The notes below the pieces were generated by a model that saw only the letters and a list, made by a program, of their open reading frames with translations, was not told where the DNA came from and searched no databases. A stretch of DNA of 64,000 nt, taken from NCBI GenBank assembly GCA_963975155.1, contig CAXBFG010000009.1, forward strand, positions 1 to 64,000. The letters are read 5' to 3'. The stretch is from UBA5109 sp963975155. GTDB lineage: Bacteria > Pseudomonadota > Gammaproteobacteria > Pseudomonadales > Pseudohongiellaceae. This document shows, in pieces, positions 41,789 to 52,093 of this stretch (positions are counted from its first letter, which is position 1; each line of letters starts with the position of its first letter). The position numbers were made by a program, and so were the translations under genes.

Positions 41789-44137
41789 GTGAAAGCAGTT
41801 TTCATAAAAACCTTAAAACATACAGCGCTGTTGAGCGCCTGCTGTGTTGTTTTGTTTAATGGCCAGACCCAGGCCAGAGAGCATTTGCTGGGCGCCCTCG
41901 ACAACCCCGTCTTATTGAATTGCGAAAATCTGCACTGGTCTGGACAGGCCGCCGAAGCTGAAGCCTGCTACTTGTCAATTATTCGCACCATAAACCCGCC
42001 TGAGATACAGGCCGAAGCCATGTGGGCGCTGGGTGATCTGCATACGGCTGATGAATTATTCGAACAGGCCGCCCAGCTGCAGCCCGACAATGCCATGATT
42101 CTGGTTCGCACCGGTGAGCTGTATCTGCAAACCTATCAATTCCAGAATGCCTATGATTTTTTCAGGCAAGCTCTGGAACTGGAACCCGACAATGCCTGGG
42201 CGCATATCGGGGCGGCGCAAGCCTTAAGCTCAGGCAATAACCCTGAGGACATCAACGCCCATCTGGAAGCCGTGCAAACGCACTTTGCATCTCCACCCGG
42301 GGCACGCTTGCGTGCCATGCTGATATCGGTAAATTCATCCATGCAACAGGACCAGTATGATAAAACCCGGGATCAGCTGGATCAGGCCTGGGAACTGGCA
42401 GAGGATGAAGCGCTTCCGCTTATGCAGCTCAATGCCCTGGAAGCTGCCCTGGCCTTTGTTAAACGGGACCTCGCACAGGTGCAGCCTTTTATTGACGCAG
42501 CTCTGGCAGAGGCTCCCGGTTATGGAGATGCCTATGCCATTCCCGGTTATTTCGCATCCATCACCCGCCGTTATGCAGAGTCCGGCGCGTTTTACGAGCA
42601 GGCGGTGGAGATTGAGCCCAGGAACTGGAATGCCCATCTGGAGCTTGGCCAGAATTATTTACGTCTGAACAAAATCGACCAGGGCATCAGGCAGATACAA
42701 ATATCCTATGACGGTGACGCCTTTAATCCCAAAACCCTGAACATGATGCGCCTGCTGGATACCTTTAGTGAAAACTTTATCGACCTGAGCTTTCCAGAGC
42801 CGCCACAAGGTAACGGGGTACCGGAACTGATCCTGCGTATGGATCGTGACGAAGCAGAGATCCTGAAACCCTATGCCCGGGAATTATCCGAAGCCAGCAT
42901 GGCCAGTTTTGAAGAGCGTTATAACTTCGTTGCCAAAGAGCCGGTAATCGTCGAAATTTTCCCCAATCACGAAGACTTTGTGGTGCGATCCATCGGCATG
43001 CCCGGCGTCGGCATACTCGGCGTAACTTTCGGTTATTTATTTGCTATGGATTCACCCACCGGTCATCCGGATGAAACCTATCACTGGGGCACAACGCTGT
43101 GGCATGAAATGGCACATGTCTATACGCTGGAAGCCTCCCAGCATGGCGTGCCGCGCTGGTACAGTGAAGGAATCTCGGTGTATGAAGAATGGAACACCGG
43201 CCCGATACCCGGCATTAAAATTCCTGCCTATGTACTGCAGGCCATGGCTGAAGGCAAGTTCCTGCCGGTTGCGCAACTGGATGACGGATTTATGCGTCCG
43301 ACTTATGACAGCCAGGTCATGGTTTCCTATATGCAGGCGGGCCTGATCTTTCAATTTATCTCGGAAGAGTACGGCCACGATAAAATCGTCGATATGCTGT
43401 ATCAGTTTGTTGATGGCAGTGATGAAGTCAGTGCTATTGAAAATGCACTGGGTATCTCTGACCGGGATTTTGATCGTCACTTTAAACAATATATTGATAT
43501 TCAATACGGACCTCTGCTGGGCAGTCTGCAAATCTGGCTGCAGGATAAGGATGCGACCCTGCAGGCCTATCGTGCCGGCGACTGGGAAGCAAGCATTGCC
43601 GCAGCTGATCGCGCCATTTTCAGCTATCCGGATTATGTCGAGCAGGACAGCCCCTACATTGCCAAAGCCCGTGCCTATGCCCAGCTCGAAGAGGATGACC
43701 TGAAACGTGAAACGCTGGAAACCTTCTGGAAACTCGGCGGTTATTCAGCCAGTGCATTAAAAGAGCTGGCGGATGCCTATATGGATCAGAATCGCCAACA
43801 AGAGGCTATTGAAGTATTCCGGGATATACATTTTGTTGACCCTTTCGATGAAGAAACCCATGGCAAACTGGGCGATCTGTATATGGCCACGAATCAAGCC
43901 GATGCAGCCCTGCAGGAATATCTGGTAGGCCTGGCTCTGGAGCCACTGGACAAGGCAACTGCCAATTACCGTGTCGCTTCTGCCTATAAAGCCCTCGACG
44001 ACAGGTCTCAATCCATGGAATATTTAATGACGGCTCTGGATATTGCCCCGCAATACCGCCCGGCCCAGCAATTGCTGCTGGAGATGACCCGGGAACCAGC
44101 CGGGGAAACCGGAGACACAAACAGCACAGCAAATTAA
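41789..44137 (+). CDS. MoxR operon gene 3: TPR protein with gluzincin protease motif
   Basis: The 782-residue product starts at GTG 41789 and has a signal peptide (LLSACCVVLFNGQTQA). TPR repeats cover about 40-300 and 600-770. Between them is a zinc peptidase domain with LWHEMAHVYTLEA (HExxH near 439) and RWYSEGISVYEEW supplying the third ligand Glu, as in gluzincins. It is probably a periplasmic peptidase with protein-binding repeats. Confidence 0.88.
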   Translation: MKAVFIKTLKHTALLSACCVVLFNGQTQAREHLLGALDNPVLLNCENLHWSGQAAEAEACYLSIIRTINPPEIQAEAMWALGDLHTADELFEQAAQLQPDNAMILVRTGELYLQTYQFQNAYDFFRQALELEPDNAWAHIGAAQALSSGNNPEDINAHLEAVQTHFASPPGARLRAMLISVNSSMQQDQYDKTRDQLDQAWELAEDEALPLMQLNALEAALAFVKRDLAQVQPFIDAALAEAPGYGDAYAIPGYFASITRRYAESGAFYEQAVEIEPRNWNAHLELGQNYLRLNKIDQGIRQIQISYDGDAFNPKTLNMMRLLDTFSENFIDLSFPEPPQGNGVPELILRMDRDEAEILKPYARELSEASMASFEERYNFVAKEPVIVEIFPNHEDFVVRSIGMPGVGILGVTFGYLFAMDSPTGHPDETYHWGTTLWHEMAHVYTLEASQHGVPRWYSEGISVYEEWNTGPIPGIKIPAYVLQAMAEGKFLPVAQLDDGFMRPTYDSQVMVSYMQAGLIFQFISEEYGHDKIVDMLYQFVDGSDEVSAIENALGISDRDFDRHFKQYIDIQYGPLLGSLQIWLQDKDATLQAYRAGDWEASIAAADRAIFSYPDYVEQDSPYIAKARAYAQLEEDDLKRETLETFWKLGGYSASALKELADAYMDQNRQQEAIEVFRDIHFVDPFDEETHGKLGDLYMATNQADAALQEYLVGLALEPLDKATANYRVASAYKALDDRSQSMEYLMTALDIAPQYRPAQQLLLEMTREPAGETGDTNSTAN

Positions 44138-44151
44138 ATCAATCAGGAACT

Positions 44152-45180
44152 ATGATTATGAGTGAAGAAGTAGAAAATTTTGGATCAGACGAAACCCGGG
44201 ATCTCGTGGTAAATTTTCAAAGTGCCATTGGTAAAATTCGTGAACAGATTCGCGGTACCATCGTCGGCCAGGATGAAGTTGTCGATAACCTGCTGATTAC
44301 CCTTTTTGTTGGCGGTCACTGCCTGATCACGGGCCTGCCCGGCACAGCCAAAACCTTGCTGGTGCATACCCTGGCCAGCGCCTTGGGTTTGAGTTTCAAA
44401 CGCATTCAGTTTACTCCCGACCTGATGCCGACCGATATCACCGGTACCGATATGGTAGAAGAAGATCAAAGTACCGGTAAACGTGAATGGCGTTTTATTC
44501 AGGGCCCGGTTTTTACCAACGTTTTGCTGGCTGACGAAATCAACCGAACACCGCCCAAAACCCAGGCTGCACTCCTGGAAGCGATGCAGGAAAAAACTGT
44601 TACCGTACGCGGCAAGAACCATGTGCTTGATAAACCATTTATCGTGCTGGCCACGCAAAACCCTATTGAGCTGGAGGGCACCTACCCCTTGCCTGAAGCT
44701 CAGCTGGACCGTTTTCTGTTTAACGTGATTCTGGATTATCTGGATGCGGATCAGGAAATGGACGTCATCAATCGATTTACTAAAAGTGTTGATATGCCAC
44801 CAGTTGAAGCCTGCACCACGGCCGAAGAAATCATTAAATTCCAGAGCCTGGTCAGGGAAGTTCCAATATCCGATGCACTGGGCCGTTATGCCGTTGATAT
44901 TATTCGAGCCACACGTCCTTCCGATGTTCTGGCAACTGACATGATTAAAAAATACGCCAACTTTGGCTCCAGTATCCGTGCCACCATGAATCTGGTTCTG
45001 GCTGCGAAAACCCGTGCCCTGATGGAAGGCCGCTACCACGTTATAGCCGAAGACCTGCAAGCTCTGGCGATCCCGATTCTGCGCCATCGTGTATTACCAA
45101 ATTATTACGCTGAATCTGATGGCGTCAGTATCGATGACATTCTGGCAGACATGCTGACTCAGGTGAAAGTAAACGATTAG
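44152..45180 (+). CDS. MoxR operon gene 4: MoxR-family AAA+ ATPase
   Basis: The 342-residue cytosolic ATPase has Walker A LITGLPGTAKTLLVHTLA near residue 58, FTPDLMPTDITGTDM, Walker B VLLADEINRTPPKTQAALLE, sensor 1 LATQNPIELEGTYPLPEAQL and the lid. MoxR ATPases act as chaperones that mature or activate VWA-domain partners and metal enzymes; here three VWA-type partners are in the same operon. An alternative start lies at ATG 44158. Confidence 0.96.
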   Translation: MIMSEEVENFGSDETRDLVVNFQSAIGKIREQIRGTIVGQDEVVDNLLITLFVGGHCLITGLPGTAKTLLVHTLASALGLSFKRIQFTPDLMPTDITGTDMVEEDQSTGKREWRFIQGPVFTNVLLADEINRTPPKTQAALLEAMQEKTVTVRGKNHVLDKPFIVLATQNPIELEGTYPLPEAQLDRFLFNVILDYLDADQEMDVINRFTKSVDMPPVEACTTAEEIIKFQSLVREVPISDALGRYAVDIIRATRPSDVLATDMIKKYANFGSSIRATMNLVLAAKTRALMEGRYHVIAEDLQALAIPILRHRVLPNYYAESDGVSIDDILADMLTQVKVND

Positions 45181-45209
45181 GCCCTTCATACGTTATATAG
45201 AAAACTAAT

Positions 45210-46133
45210 ATGCAATTAAGCCAAACTGACAGCAAGAAAACCAAGAAAGCGCCGACCCGCTTGCTGGACCCCGGTGTGCTGTCCAGCCTGTCCAATCTGG
45301 AGCTGGTTGCCAAGGCTGTGGTTGAAGGCTTTGTCATGGGCCTGCACCGCTCACCCAAATATGGATTCAGTCAGGAGTTTGTGGAATACCGCTCCTATGT
45401 CGAGGGAGACGACCCCCGCCATATCGACTGGAATGTGTATTCGCGTACCGACAAAACGGTTATCAAATTGTTCAAAGGTGAAACCAACAGCCACTTGATG
45501 TTGTTGCTGGATACCTCGGCGTCCATGGGTTTTGGTGCATCCTTATCCAAGTTGCAATACGGAAAATTTCTGGCTGCCAGCCTGGCCTATCTGGCCTCTC
45601 GCCAACATGATGCAATTGGCGCCATGATCTTTAATGATGAAGTTGTACAGTATCGTCCGGCCACCTCGAAAAGCGGTACCCTGCAGAGTGTTATTCATAC
45701 ACTCGATAAAGCAGAAGCCGTTGAGGGCACCGCCATGCACAAGCCTTTCACCCGCTTTCGTGAGCATGTTAAAAAGCGCGGGCTGGTTGCGGTGATTTCA
45801 GATTTCTATTGCGACCCGGATGCGCTGCTCGAAAATGTGCGCCCGCTGGCCTTGCATGGGCAGGATGTCATCCTGTTTCATCTGATGGATCCGGGCGAGC
45901 TGAATCCGGACATCAAGGAATCAACACTTTACGAAGACATGGAGTCCGGCGAGTCCATCGAAGTCTCTCCTCTATTTATGCAGCAGGATTACCCGGAAAA
46001 AATCAAAGCTCACATTGCCTCCATCGCGAAAACCGCCAAAGGTATGAATGCCGATCATATTTTATTGAATACCAATGAGCCGCTTGATCGGGCTTTACAC
46101 AGCTACCTGACTTTTCGGGAGAAACGTGCCTGA
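45210..46133 (+). CDS. MoxR operon gene 5: DUF58-family protein
   Basis: The 307-residue product has the DUF58 signature EYRSYVEGDDPRHIDWNVYS followed by LFKGETNSHLMLLLDTSASM, the start of a VWA-like domain. DUF58 proteins usually accompany MoxR ATPases. This version lacks the N-terminal membrane segments that many have and should be cytosolic. Its stop TGA shares one base with the next ATG. Confidence 0.95.
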   Translation: MQLSQTDSKKTKKAPTRLLDPGVLSSLSNLELVAKAVVEGFVMGLHRSPKYGFSQEFVEYRSYVEGDDPRHIDWNVYSRTDKTVIKLFKGETNSHLMLLLDTSASMGFGASLSKLQYGKFLAASLAYLASRQHDAIGAMIFNDEVVQYRPATSKSGTLQSVIHTLDKAEAVEGTAMHKPFTRFREHVKKRGLVAVISDFYCDPDALLENVRPLALHGQDVILFHLMDPGELNPDIKESTLYEDMESGESIEVSPLFMQQDYPEKIKAHIASIAKTAKGMNADHILLNTNEPLDRALHSYLTFREKRA

Positions 46134-48157
46134 TGTCACTGCTTAGCCCTCTGTTTTTACTCGGACTGCTTGGCATAGCCCTGCCTATCTGGTTGCACCG
46201 TTTGCAAACCAATGCCATGGAAAGGGAGAAGTTCAGTTCCATCATGTTTCTGGAACAAAGCCAGCAGCGAGTCCATATTCAGCGCAAGTTAAAATATTTG
46301 TTATTGATGGCTTTACGTATTCTGTTGCTGATTTTATTAATGCTTGCCTTTACCAAACCGGTATTCTTTGTTCCTCCGGAAGGCGCCGTCACTGAAGACA
46401 GCACCCACCATGTTATCGTTGTCGATACTTCTTTTTCCATGCGGGAAGGTGACAGTTTTGAACAGGCCATCAGGCAGGCTGAAACTGTTATCAATGCTAT
46501 GGGGCCCGATGATATTGCCAGCCTGTATAGCGCCAGCGGCACAGTTCAAAGCATTCGCTCGGCTACAGCCGATCAGGACCTGATTCTGAATGCCCTGAAT
46601 ACGATTGAAGCTGATAATGGTCGTCTCGATATCGGCGCTATGATTGCAGCTCTGGATAGTTTAATTGAAAGCAGTCAGGCCAATTTCATTATTCACTTTT
46701 TCAGTGACTTTCAACAAAGCGGTCAGGCCGTACGCTTTGCCGATATGATTCCTGATGTGATCAATGGTCGCCCGGTCAGTCTGAGCATCCATCAGGTGAA
46801 AACGGACCATGTCCCTAACTGGTCAGTCGCATCAGTAGACGTGACTGCCATTGATCAGGTTCGGGTTGGTTTAAAGAATAATAGTCCTGGCGATCTTAGC
46901 GCAGAAAAAACTGTCAGCCTTGTAATCAACGATGGCCTTGCGCAAAACCTGACGCAGACTTTTGCTGCACCGGCCGACGGGATAAGTTATGTCAGCTTCG
47001 AAAATATTGATTTTGCGGCCGGAGATAATCGTCTGAATGTCACTGTCACTCCCAATGATAATCTGCCTGATGATGACAAACGCTACACGGTTTTTGATAA
47101 CTCACCACCGGCACCTGTCATTTTGTTAACGGCTAATCCCGACTCCCTGGCGGTGACCTATATCACGACGGCACTTGAAACTGTCCCACGCGGCTATGAA
47201 GTTGAGGTGCTTAACCTGAATGATTTTGATCCGCGTATTCTGCAACGCTATCCCTGGATAGTGATTGATGATATTGGTGCTGTTAACGAATCACTTGCCC
47301 AGCAACTGCAAGCCTATGTTGACGGTGGTGGCGCCATTCTGGCTGCTGTTGGCCAGGCCATGGCAGGCCGTCAGCTTATCCCGGTTGGCGGACAAAATGT
47401 CGGTGGCGGTCTGGCTTTCAGTCGCAACACTGCCTACAGCGTGCAACGCGTCAATACTGCTCACCCGGTACTGAGCAGGACAGCCGGCTGGAACAATCTG
47501 GTTATTTCAAGAGTGCTGCCAATAGAAGCCGGTGCCGACAGTAATGTGTTGATCAACCTCAATGGCAATATCCCCTTTTTAATTGAACGCAATATCGGCC
47601 TGGGACGTTTTCTCCTATTAAATACCAATCTTGATAACACCTGGAGTGACCTGCCGGTGCGATCGGTCTTTGTCAGCTTTATTTCCCAGGCGGCACGACA
47701 CTTATCCAATGAAGAACTGCTGGTGAAAGAACAAACGGTCAACAGTTTCCTGCAGCTTGGCCAGAATGGCGGCGCTTCCGGGCAGGTTTATGACCCGGCT
47801 GGCGTGAGTCTGCTTTCACTGGCCGCGACTACCCAGGCGCAAAACATACAATTAAGCGAAACCGGTTATTATCGGGTTGTTACTCTGGGCCGGGATGTAC
47901 TGATCGCAGTCAACCCTGATGCCCGTGAATCGGATTTGGAAATTATGGACCCCCAGACACTGCAAAACTGGGAAACCATGGTCGCTGGCAATGCTGGCGC
48001 AACAACTTTGGTAGATGGCGTGGCGGTCAATATCGTCAATGAAGAGCCTGTCGCTTTAGAAATTTGGCGTGTATTATTGGTTTTACTTGCTGTTATTGTC
48101 CTCATGGAATCCTTATTAGGGAACCGTTATTTACGGTTCAATACTGGAAATACCTGA
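46133..48157 (+). CDS. MoxR operon gene 6: BatA/VWA membrane protein
   Basis: The 674-residue product starts with the BatA N-terminal membrane domain (LLSPLFLLGLLGIALPIWLH, then LMALRILLLILLMLAFTKP) and a VWA domain (HVIVVDTSFSMREGDSFEQA, MIDAS). Further parts include a beta-sandwich and a glutamine-amidotransferase-like segment (ILLTANPDSLAVTYITTALE). A C-terminal membrane segment (WRVLLVLLAVIVLMESLL) closes it. The design mirrors gene 1 and suggests an interacting pair. Confidence 0.9.
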   Translation: MSLLSPLFLLGLLGIALPIWLHRLQTNAMEREKFSSIMFLEQSQQRVHIQRKLKYLLLMALRILLLILLMLAFTKPVFFVPPEGAVTEDSTHHVIVVDTSFSMREGDSFEQAIRQAETVINAMGPDDIASLYSASGTVQSIRSATADQDLILNALNTIEADNGRLDIGAMIAALDSLIESSQANFIIHFFSDFQQSGQAVRFADMIPDVINGRPVSLSIHQVKTDHVPNWSVASVDVTAIDQVRVGLKNNSPGDLSAEKTVSLVINDGLAQNLTQTFAAPADGISYVSFENIDFAAGDNRLNVTVTPNDNLPDDDKRYTVFDNSPPAPVILLTANPDSLAVTYITTALETVPRGYEVEVLNLNDFDPRILQRYPWIVIDDIGAVNESLAQQLQAYVDGGGAILAAVGQAMAGRQLIPVGGQNVGGGLAFSRNTAYSVQRVNTAHPVLSRTAGWNNLVISRVLPIEAGADSNVLINLNGNIPFLIERNIGLGRFLLLNTNLDNTWSDLPVRSVFVSFISQAARHLSNEELLVKEQTVNSFLQLGQNGGASGQVYDPAGVSLLSLAATTQAQNIQLSETGYYRVVTLGRDVLIAVNPDARESDLEIMDPQTLQNWETMVAGNAGATTLVDGVAVNIVNEEPVALEIWRVLLVLLAVIVLMESLLGNRYLRFNTGNT

Positions 48158-48159
48158 TC

Positions 48160-51100
48160 ATGAAAGCAACCGAAAAACTCGAAGCCTATCTGGCAGAATT
48201 CCGTCAGCGGCTGAAGCGGCTCATCATTCTGCAAGGCCTGGCTGCGATCGCCCTGATACTGCTGGCCGTCTCTTTAATTGCGGCCTGGTTTTCTCTCGAG
48301 AATGGCTATGCCAGCTCAACAGTCATCAGTTTTCGACTCTTGCTGATTGCGGCTCTGGCTGCTGTTGTGATCAAAGGCATCCTCCAGCCTCTGAAAAAAA
48401 TCAAGAACAATGTCAGTGCCCAGGTCGAAACCCGCAGTATCAAAAGCGACGGCAAGGGTTTTCAGGGTCGCATTGAAACCTACTCGCAGACAGCAGCTAA
48501 TAATCCCTTCAGGGAATTGCTGGCCGAAGATGCGCTAAAGGTCAGTGCCGCCTACCCGGCCACCGAACAAGTAAAAAGTAAAGACATGCAAATTGCCGGT
48601 CTTGCTGCTGCAGCCATGTTGGCGGTGCTGCTTTATATGGCTGTTGGTGCCGGACTGTTCTCGTACAGCCTGCAAAACTTTCTGGCCGGCTGGGCCAGCG
48701 ACAGCTTTGTGCCGCCGCAATCCATTATTGTCCTGCCCGGCGATGAAAGCATTCGCCGCGGCGCCAATTTGAGAATCAATGCTCAGGTGGAAGGCTTTGA
48801 TCCGGATGAAGCGACCCTGCACGTCAGAAACAATGGTGAAGACTGGCAGGAAGTTCCCCTGGTACGAACCATGAATGGTTTTGAATTTACGCTGTTCTCC
48901 CTGCAGGAAGAAATGGACTACTACGTATCCACTACCGGCCTGCGCAGTCCTGACTATACCGTTCAGGTCATTGATTTGCCCTCTATAGAAAACCTCGAGC
49001 TGACTTATTTTTTCCCGGAGTGGACCGAACGCGAAACTGAAACATCTACCCGCGGTGATATTGAAGCCCTGCCGGATACTCGTATTGCCTTGAACATAAC
49101 CACGTCCGGCCCTCTGCCGGGCGGAGAACTGGTGCTGAATAATAGCGCTCAAACATTGAGTATAAGTGGCAATCAGGCCTCTACTGAATTTATGGTTCTG
49201 GAAGAAGGCCAATACTATATTGCCGCCCTGGTTGGCGGGACTCAGGTCAGACTGAGCGATGATTATTTCATCACACTGGCAGAAGACGGCAGCCCTCAGA
49301 TTGAACTGATCCGCCCTGGCAAGGACTGGGATGCCACCAATATCGAAGAGGTTCTGACCAGAGTTGAAGCCAGTGACGACTATGGCCTTGAAAGCCTGCT
49401 TGTTAAATACTCTATTAATGGCGGCGACTGGCAGGAAGTCGATTTATATGAAGCTGCCAATGACATTACTGTTGATCATATTTTCATGCTGGAAGATATG
49501 CGCACTGTACAGACACGTACCGCAAGTGCGCCGCAATTAGAATTGGGGGCTTTTGATATCGTCCTTGATAACCCCTTAAGCGGTGAAGGTGATGTTATTC
49601 AGGTTGACCCGGTAACGCAAAGTACAGAGCCGGCCAGTGCCGAAATACCCCTCAAACCTGGAGATCTGATTTCCTATTATGCGGAAGCCTCTGACCGAAA
49701 TAATGCCGTGCAAACCGATATGTATTTCATCCAGATCCAGGCCTATAACAGACGTTATTCGCAGTCACAGCTTTCCGGTGGCGGTGGCGGCGGCGGTGGC
49801 GGTGGACCGACGGATGAAATTTCACAGCGCCAGCGTCAGATCGTGGTTTCCACCTGGAACCTGATACGTGAGCAATCTGAAGGCAATACTGGTCAGGTTG
49901 AAATCAATTCTTCGTTATTATCCGAACTGCAACTGACCCTGGCTGAACAGGCACAGACCCTGACAGACAGGGCCCGTGCCCGTCAGCTTACCCAGCAGGA
50001 TGCAGATGTGGAAAGCTTCGTTGAAAATATGGATCTGGCTATCCAGGCCATGTTCCCAAGTTCCGAGCGACTAGCCGCAATTGAATTACAGGATGCTATT
50101 CAACCGGCCCAGGAAGCCTTGCAACATCTGTTACAGGCCGAAGCCGTTTTTAATGACATTCAAATCAGCCAGCAGCAAGGTGGTGGTGGCGGTGGTGGCG
50201 GCGGACGTGCCGGACAGGATCTCGCCGAAATGTTTGAGCTGGAAATGGACATGGAGCAAAACCAGTACGAAACCGGTGAAAACGCTTCGCCACAGGCACA
50301 ACAGGAGCAACTGGATAATATTATGGACCAGCTGGACGAGCTTGCCCGCCGACAGGAGCAACTGGCCAACAATATGCGTAACCAGCAACAACTGACTGAA
50401 GCCCAGAAATACCAGCAGGAAATGCTGAGACGTGAAACCGAACAATTGCAGGAAGAACTCGATCAGTTGCAGCAACGACAGCAGGGACAACAAGGACAAC
50501 AGGGTCAGCAGCAGGCTAATAATCAGCAGCAAGGACAACAGGGCCAGCAAGGGCAGCCCGGACAAGCTGGCCAGCAGCAGGAAGCTCAGCCCGGACAAAA
50601 TGGTCAACAGGGGCAGGGTCAACAAACTGCTCAGAATCAATTACAGCAGCGCCTGCAAAGTGCTGTTCGCGCCATGAATGAAGCGCAGGAGGCCATGAAC
50701 AATAACCCTGGTTCAGAAGAAATGCAGCGTGCTGCCGAAGAAGCCCAGCGTCAGCTCGAAGGAGCCCGTGACCAGATAGCCCAGGACCAAAGAGCCTCTA
50801 TGCAGCAATCATTTGCCAGTATGGCTGACCAGTCTGCTGATATGCTGCGTGAACAACAGCGTATGCAGGAGCAATTACAGCAAGCTATGGAGCGTGCTCT
50901 GGCCGAACGTGAAAGCGGAGAAGATCCGGCCAGTCGTGGCATGTCGCTGACGGAAGAAATGCAACTGGCCGATGGCAAGGAAGAACTGGCCGCTGGTATA
51001 CAACGCTTGCAGCAGCAAATGATGAATACCATCCAGCAATTTGGGCAGCAAGCCCCGGAAGCTGCCAGAGAACTTTCCAATGGCAACGATACTATTTCTG

Positions 51101-51882
51101 AACGCGAGCTGGAACTGGCTCTCTCGGATGCTGCGCTATATATCGATGCCGGCTATGCCTTATATATCGCTGGCAATGAGCGTAATGTTACCGAAGCCAT
51201 GCGCGCCCTGAATGAAAGTCTGGAACGTGCCGAGCAACTCGCAAACGGAGCGCTTAGAGGTGACAGTGATCTGGAGCTTGCCAGAGAACAGGCACAGGAC
51301 TTACGCAATCAACTGGCCCAGCTTTCCCAACAAAACGGGCAGTCCAATCAGGATCAGCAGCAACAAGGTCAGGGGCAGCAGGGGCAAGGCCAACAACAAG
51401 GTCAGGCTAACGGACAGCAGGGAGGACAGCAAGGCGGTCAGCAGCAAGGTGGAAATGGCGGCGGCCCGGATGGCAATGTCAACGGTGCAATTGCTGCCGG
51501 CTGGTCAGGAAATGGTGCTGACAATATTCTCGACGGCCCGATAAACCTGCCGGATAGCTTCTACGACAATCTCGATAATCTCACTGAATTAACACGTGAT
51601 GCCATACCCGGCATGACCATGACCCAGGAGCAAAGAGATGAGTTGCTCGACACTATTCGTGAACTCGAATTCAGTCGCGTCAATCGTAATGACGACATTG
51701 TTATTGAAGAATACAACAACCTGCTCGCCCTTATAGAGCAACTGGAGCTCTCGCTGCGCTCAGAAGGCGCAAATAGCAACAACCCAAACAATGTGCGCAC
51801 CGCCGTACTTGATCTGATTCCCGAAGAATTCCAGGAATCGGTGGCTGAGTACTACAGGCGCCTGTCTCGCGAAAACAACTAG
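48160..51882 (+). CDS. MoxR operon gene 7: large DUF4175-like membrane protein with Gln- and Gly-rich regions
   Basis: The 1240-residue protein (ATG 48160; a frame upstream overlaps gene 6) has membrane segments near 20-45, 55-75 and 150-170. A periplasmic part follows. Two pure glycine runs interrupt it (near 545 and 680). Long coiled-coil and glutamine-rich stretches follow, about 700-850 and 1060-1110, in which Gln-Gly repeats dominate. The C-terminal part (FYDNLDNLTELTRDAIPG) is ordinary again. It resembles DUF4175 proteins found last in such operons. The low-complexity runs may be flexible linkers or may vary in length between strains. Confidence 0.85.
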   Translation: MKATEKLEAYLAEFRQRLKRLIILQGLAAIALILLAVSLIAAWFSLENGYASSTVISFRLLLIAALAAVVIKGILQPLKKIKNNVSAQVETRSIKSDGKGFQGRIETYSQTAANNPFRELLAEDALKVSAAYPATEQVKSKDMQIAGLAAAAMLAVLLYMAVGAGLFSYSLQNFLAGWASDSFVPPQSIIVLPGDESIRRGANLRINAQVEGFDPDEATLHVRNNGEDWQEVPLVRTMNGFEFTLFSLQEEMDYYVSTTGLRSPDYTVQVIDLPSIENLELTYFFPEWTERETETSTRGDIEALPDTRIALNITTSGPLPGGELVLNNSAQTLSISGNQASTEFMVLEEGQYYIAALVGGTQVRLSDDYFITLAEDGSPQIELIRPGKDWDATNIEEVLTRVEASDDYGLESLLVKYSINGGDWQEVDLYEAANDITVDHIFMLEDMRTVQTRTASAPQLELGAFDIVLDNPLSGEGDVIQVDPVTQSTEPASAEIPLKPGDLISYYAEASDRNNAVQTDMYFIQIQAYNRRYSQSQLSGGGGGGGGGGPTDEISQRQRQIVVSTWNLIREQSEGNTGQVEINSSLLSELQLTLAEQAQTLTDRARARQLTQQDADVESFVENMDLAIQAMFPSSERLAAIELQDAIQPAQEALQHLLQAEAVFNDIQISQQQGGGGGGGGGRAGQDLAEMFELEMDMEQNQYETGENASPQAQQEQLDNIMDQLDELARRQEQLANNMRNQQQLTEAQKYQQEMLRRETEQLQEELDQLQQRQQGQQGQQGQQQANNQQQGQQGQQGQPGQAGQQQEAQPGQNGQQGQGQQTAQNQLQQRLQSAVRAMNEAQEAMNNNPGSEEMQRAAEEAQRQLEGARDQIAQDQRASMQQSFASMADQSADMLREQQRMQEQLQQAMERALAERESGEDPASRGMSLTEEMQLADGKEELAAGIQRLQQQMMNTIQQFGQQAPEAARELSNGNDTISERELELALSDAALYIDAGYALYIAGNERNVTEAMRALNESLERAEQLANGALRGDSDLELAREQAQDLRNQLAQLSQQNGQSNQDQQQQGQGQQGQGQQQGQANGQQGGQQGGQQQGGNGGGPDGNVNGAIAAGWSGNGADNILDGPINLPDSFYDNLDNLTELTRDAIPGMTMTQEQRDELLDTIRELEFSRVNRNDDIVIEEYNNLLALIEQLELSLRSEGANSNNPNNVRTAVLDLIPEEFQESVAEYYRRLSRENN

Positions 51883-52093
51883 GCCATTAACGACCAGGGA
51901 TGGTAGGCCAGGGTGTTTTCTTTTAGTCTTCCCGTAAATTGTAATAATTTTTCTCCCTCACCAAGCGAAAACGTTTATGCAGGTCTGCCACTATGATAAA
52001 TTTTTGCTGTGGCGCTGGCATTTATCCTCAGGTATAAAATTTCCCAGCACCCATAACTACCCATTGATTTGTTTAAGGTAAGAAGGCCCTCTA

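Noticed and set aside
50131..50640. Leu-rich open frame antisense to the Gln-rich part of the DUF4175-like gene
   Set aside because: It is the complement of CAG/CAA repeats and has no start context or family signal.
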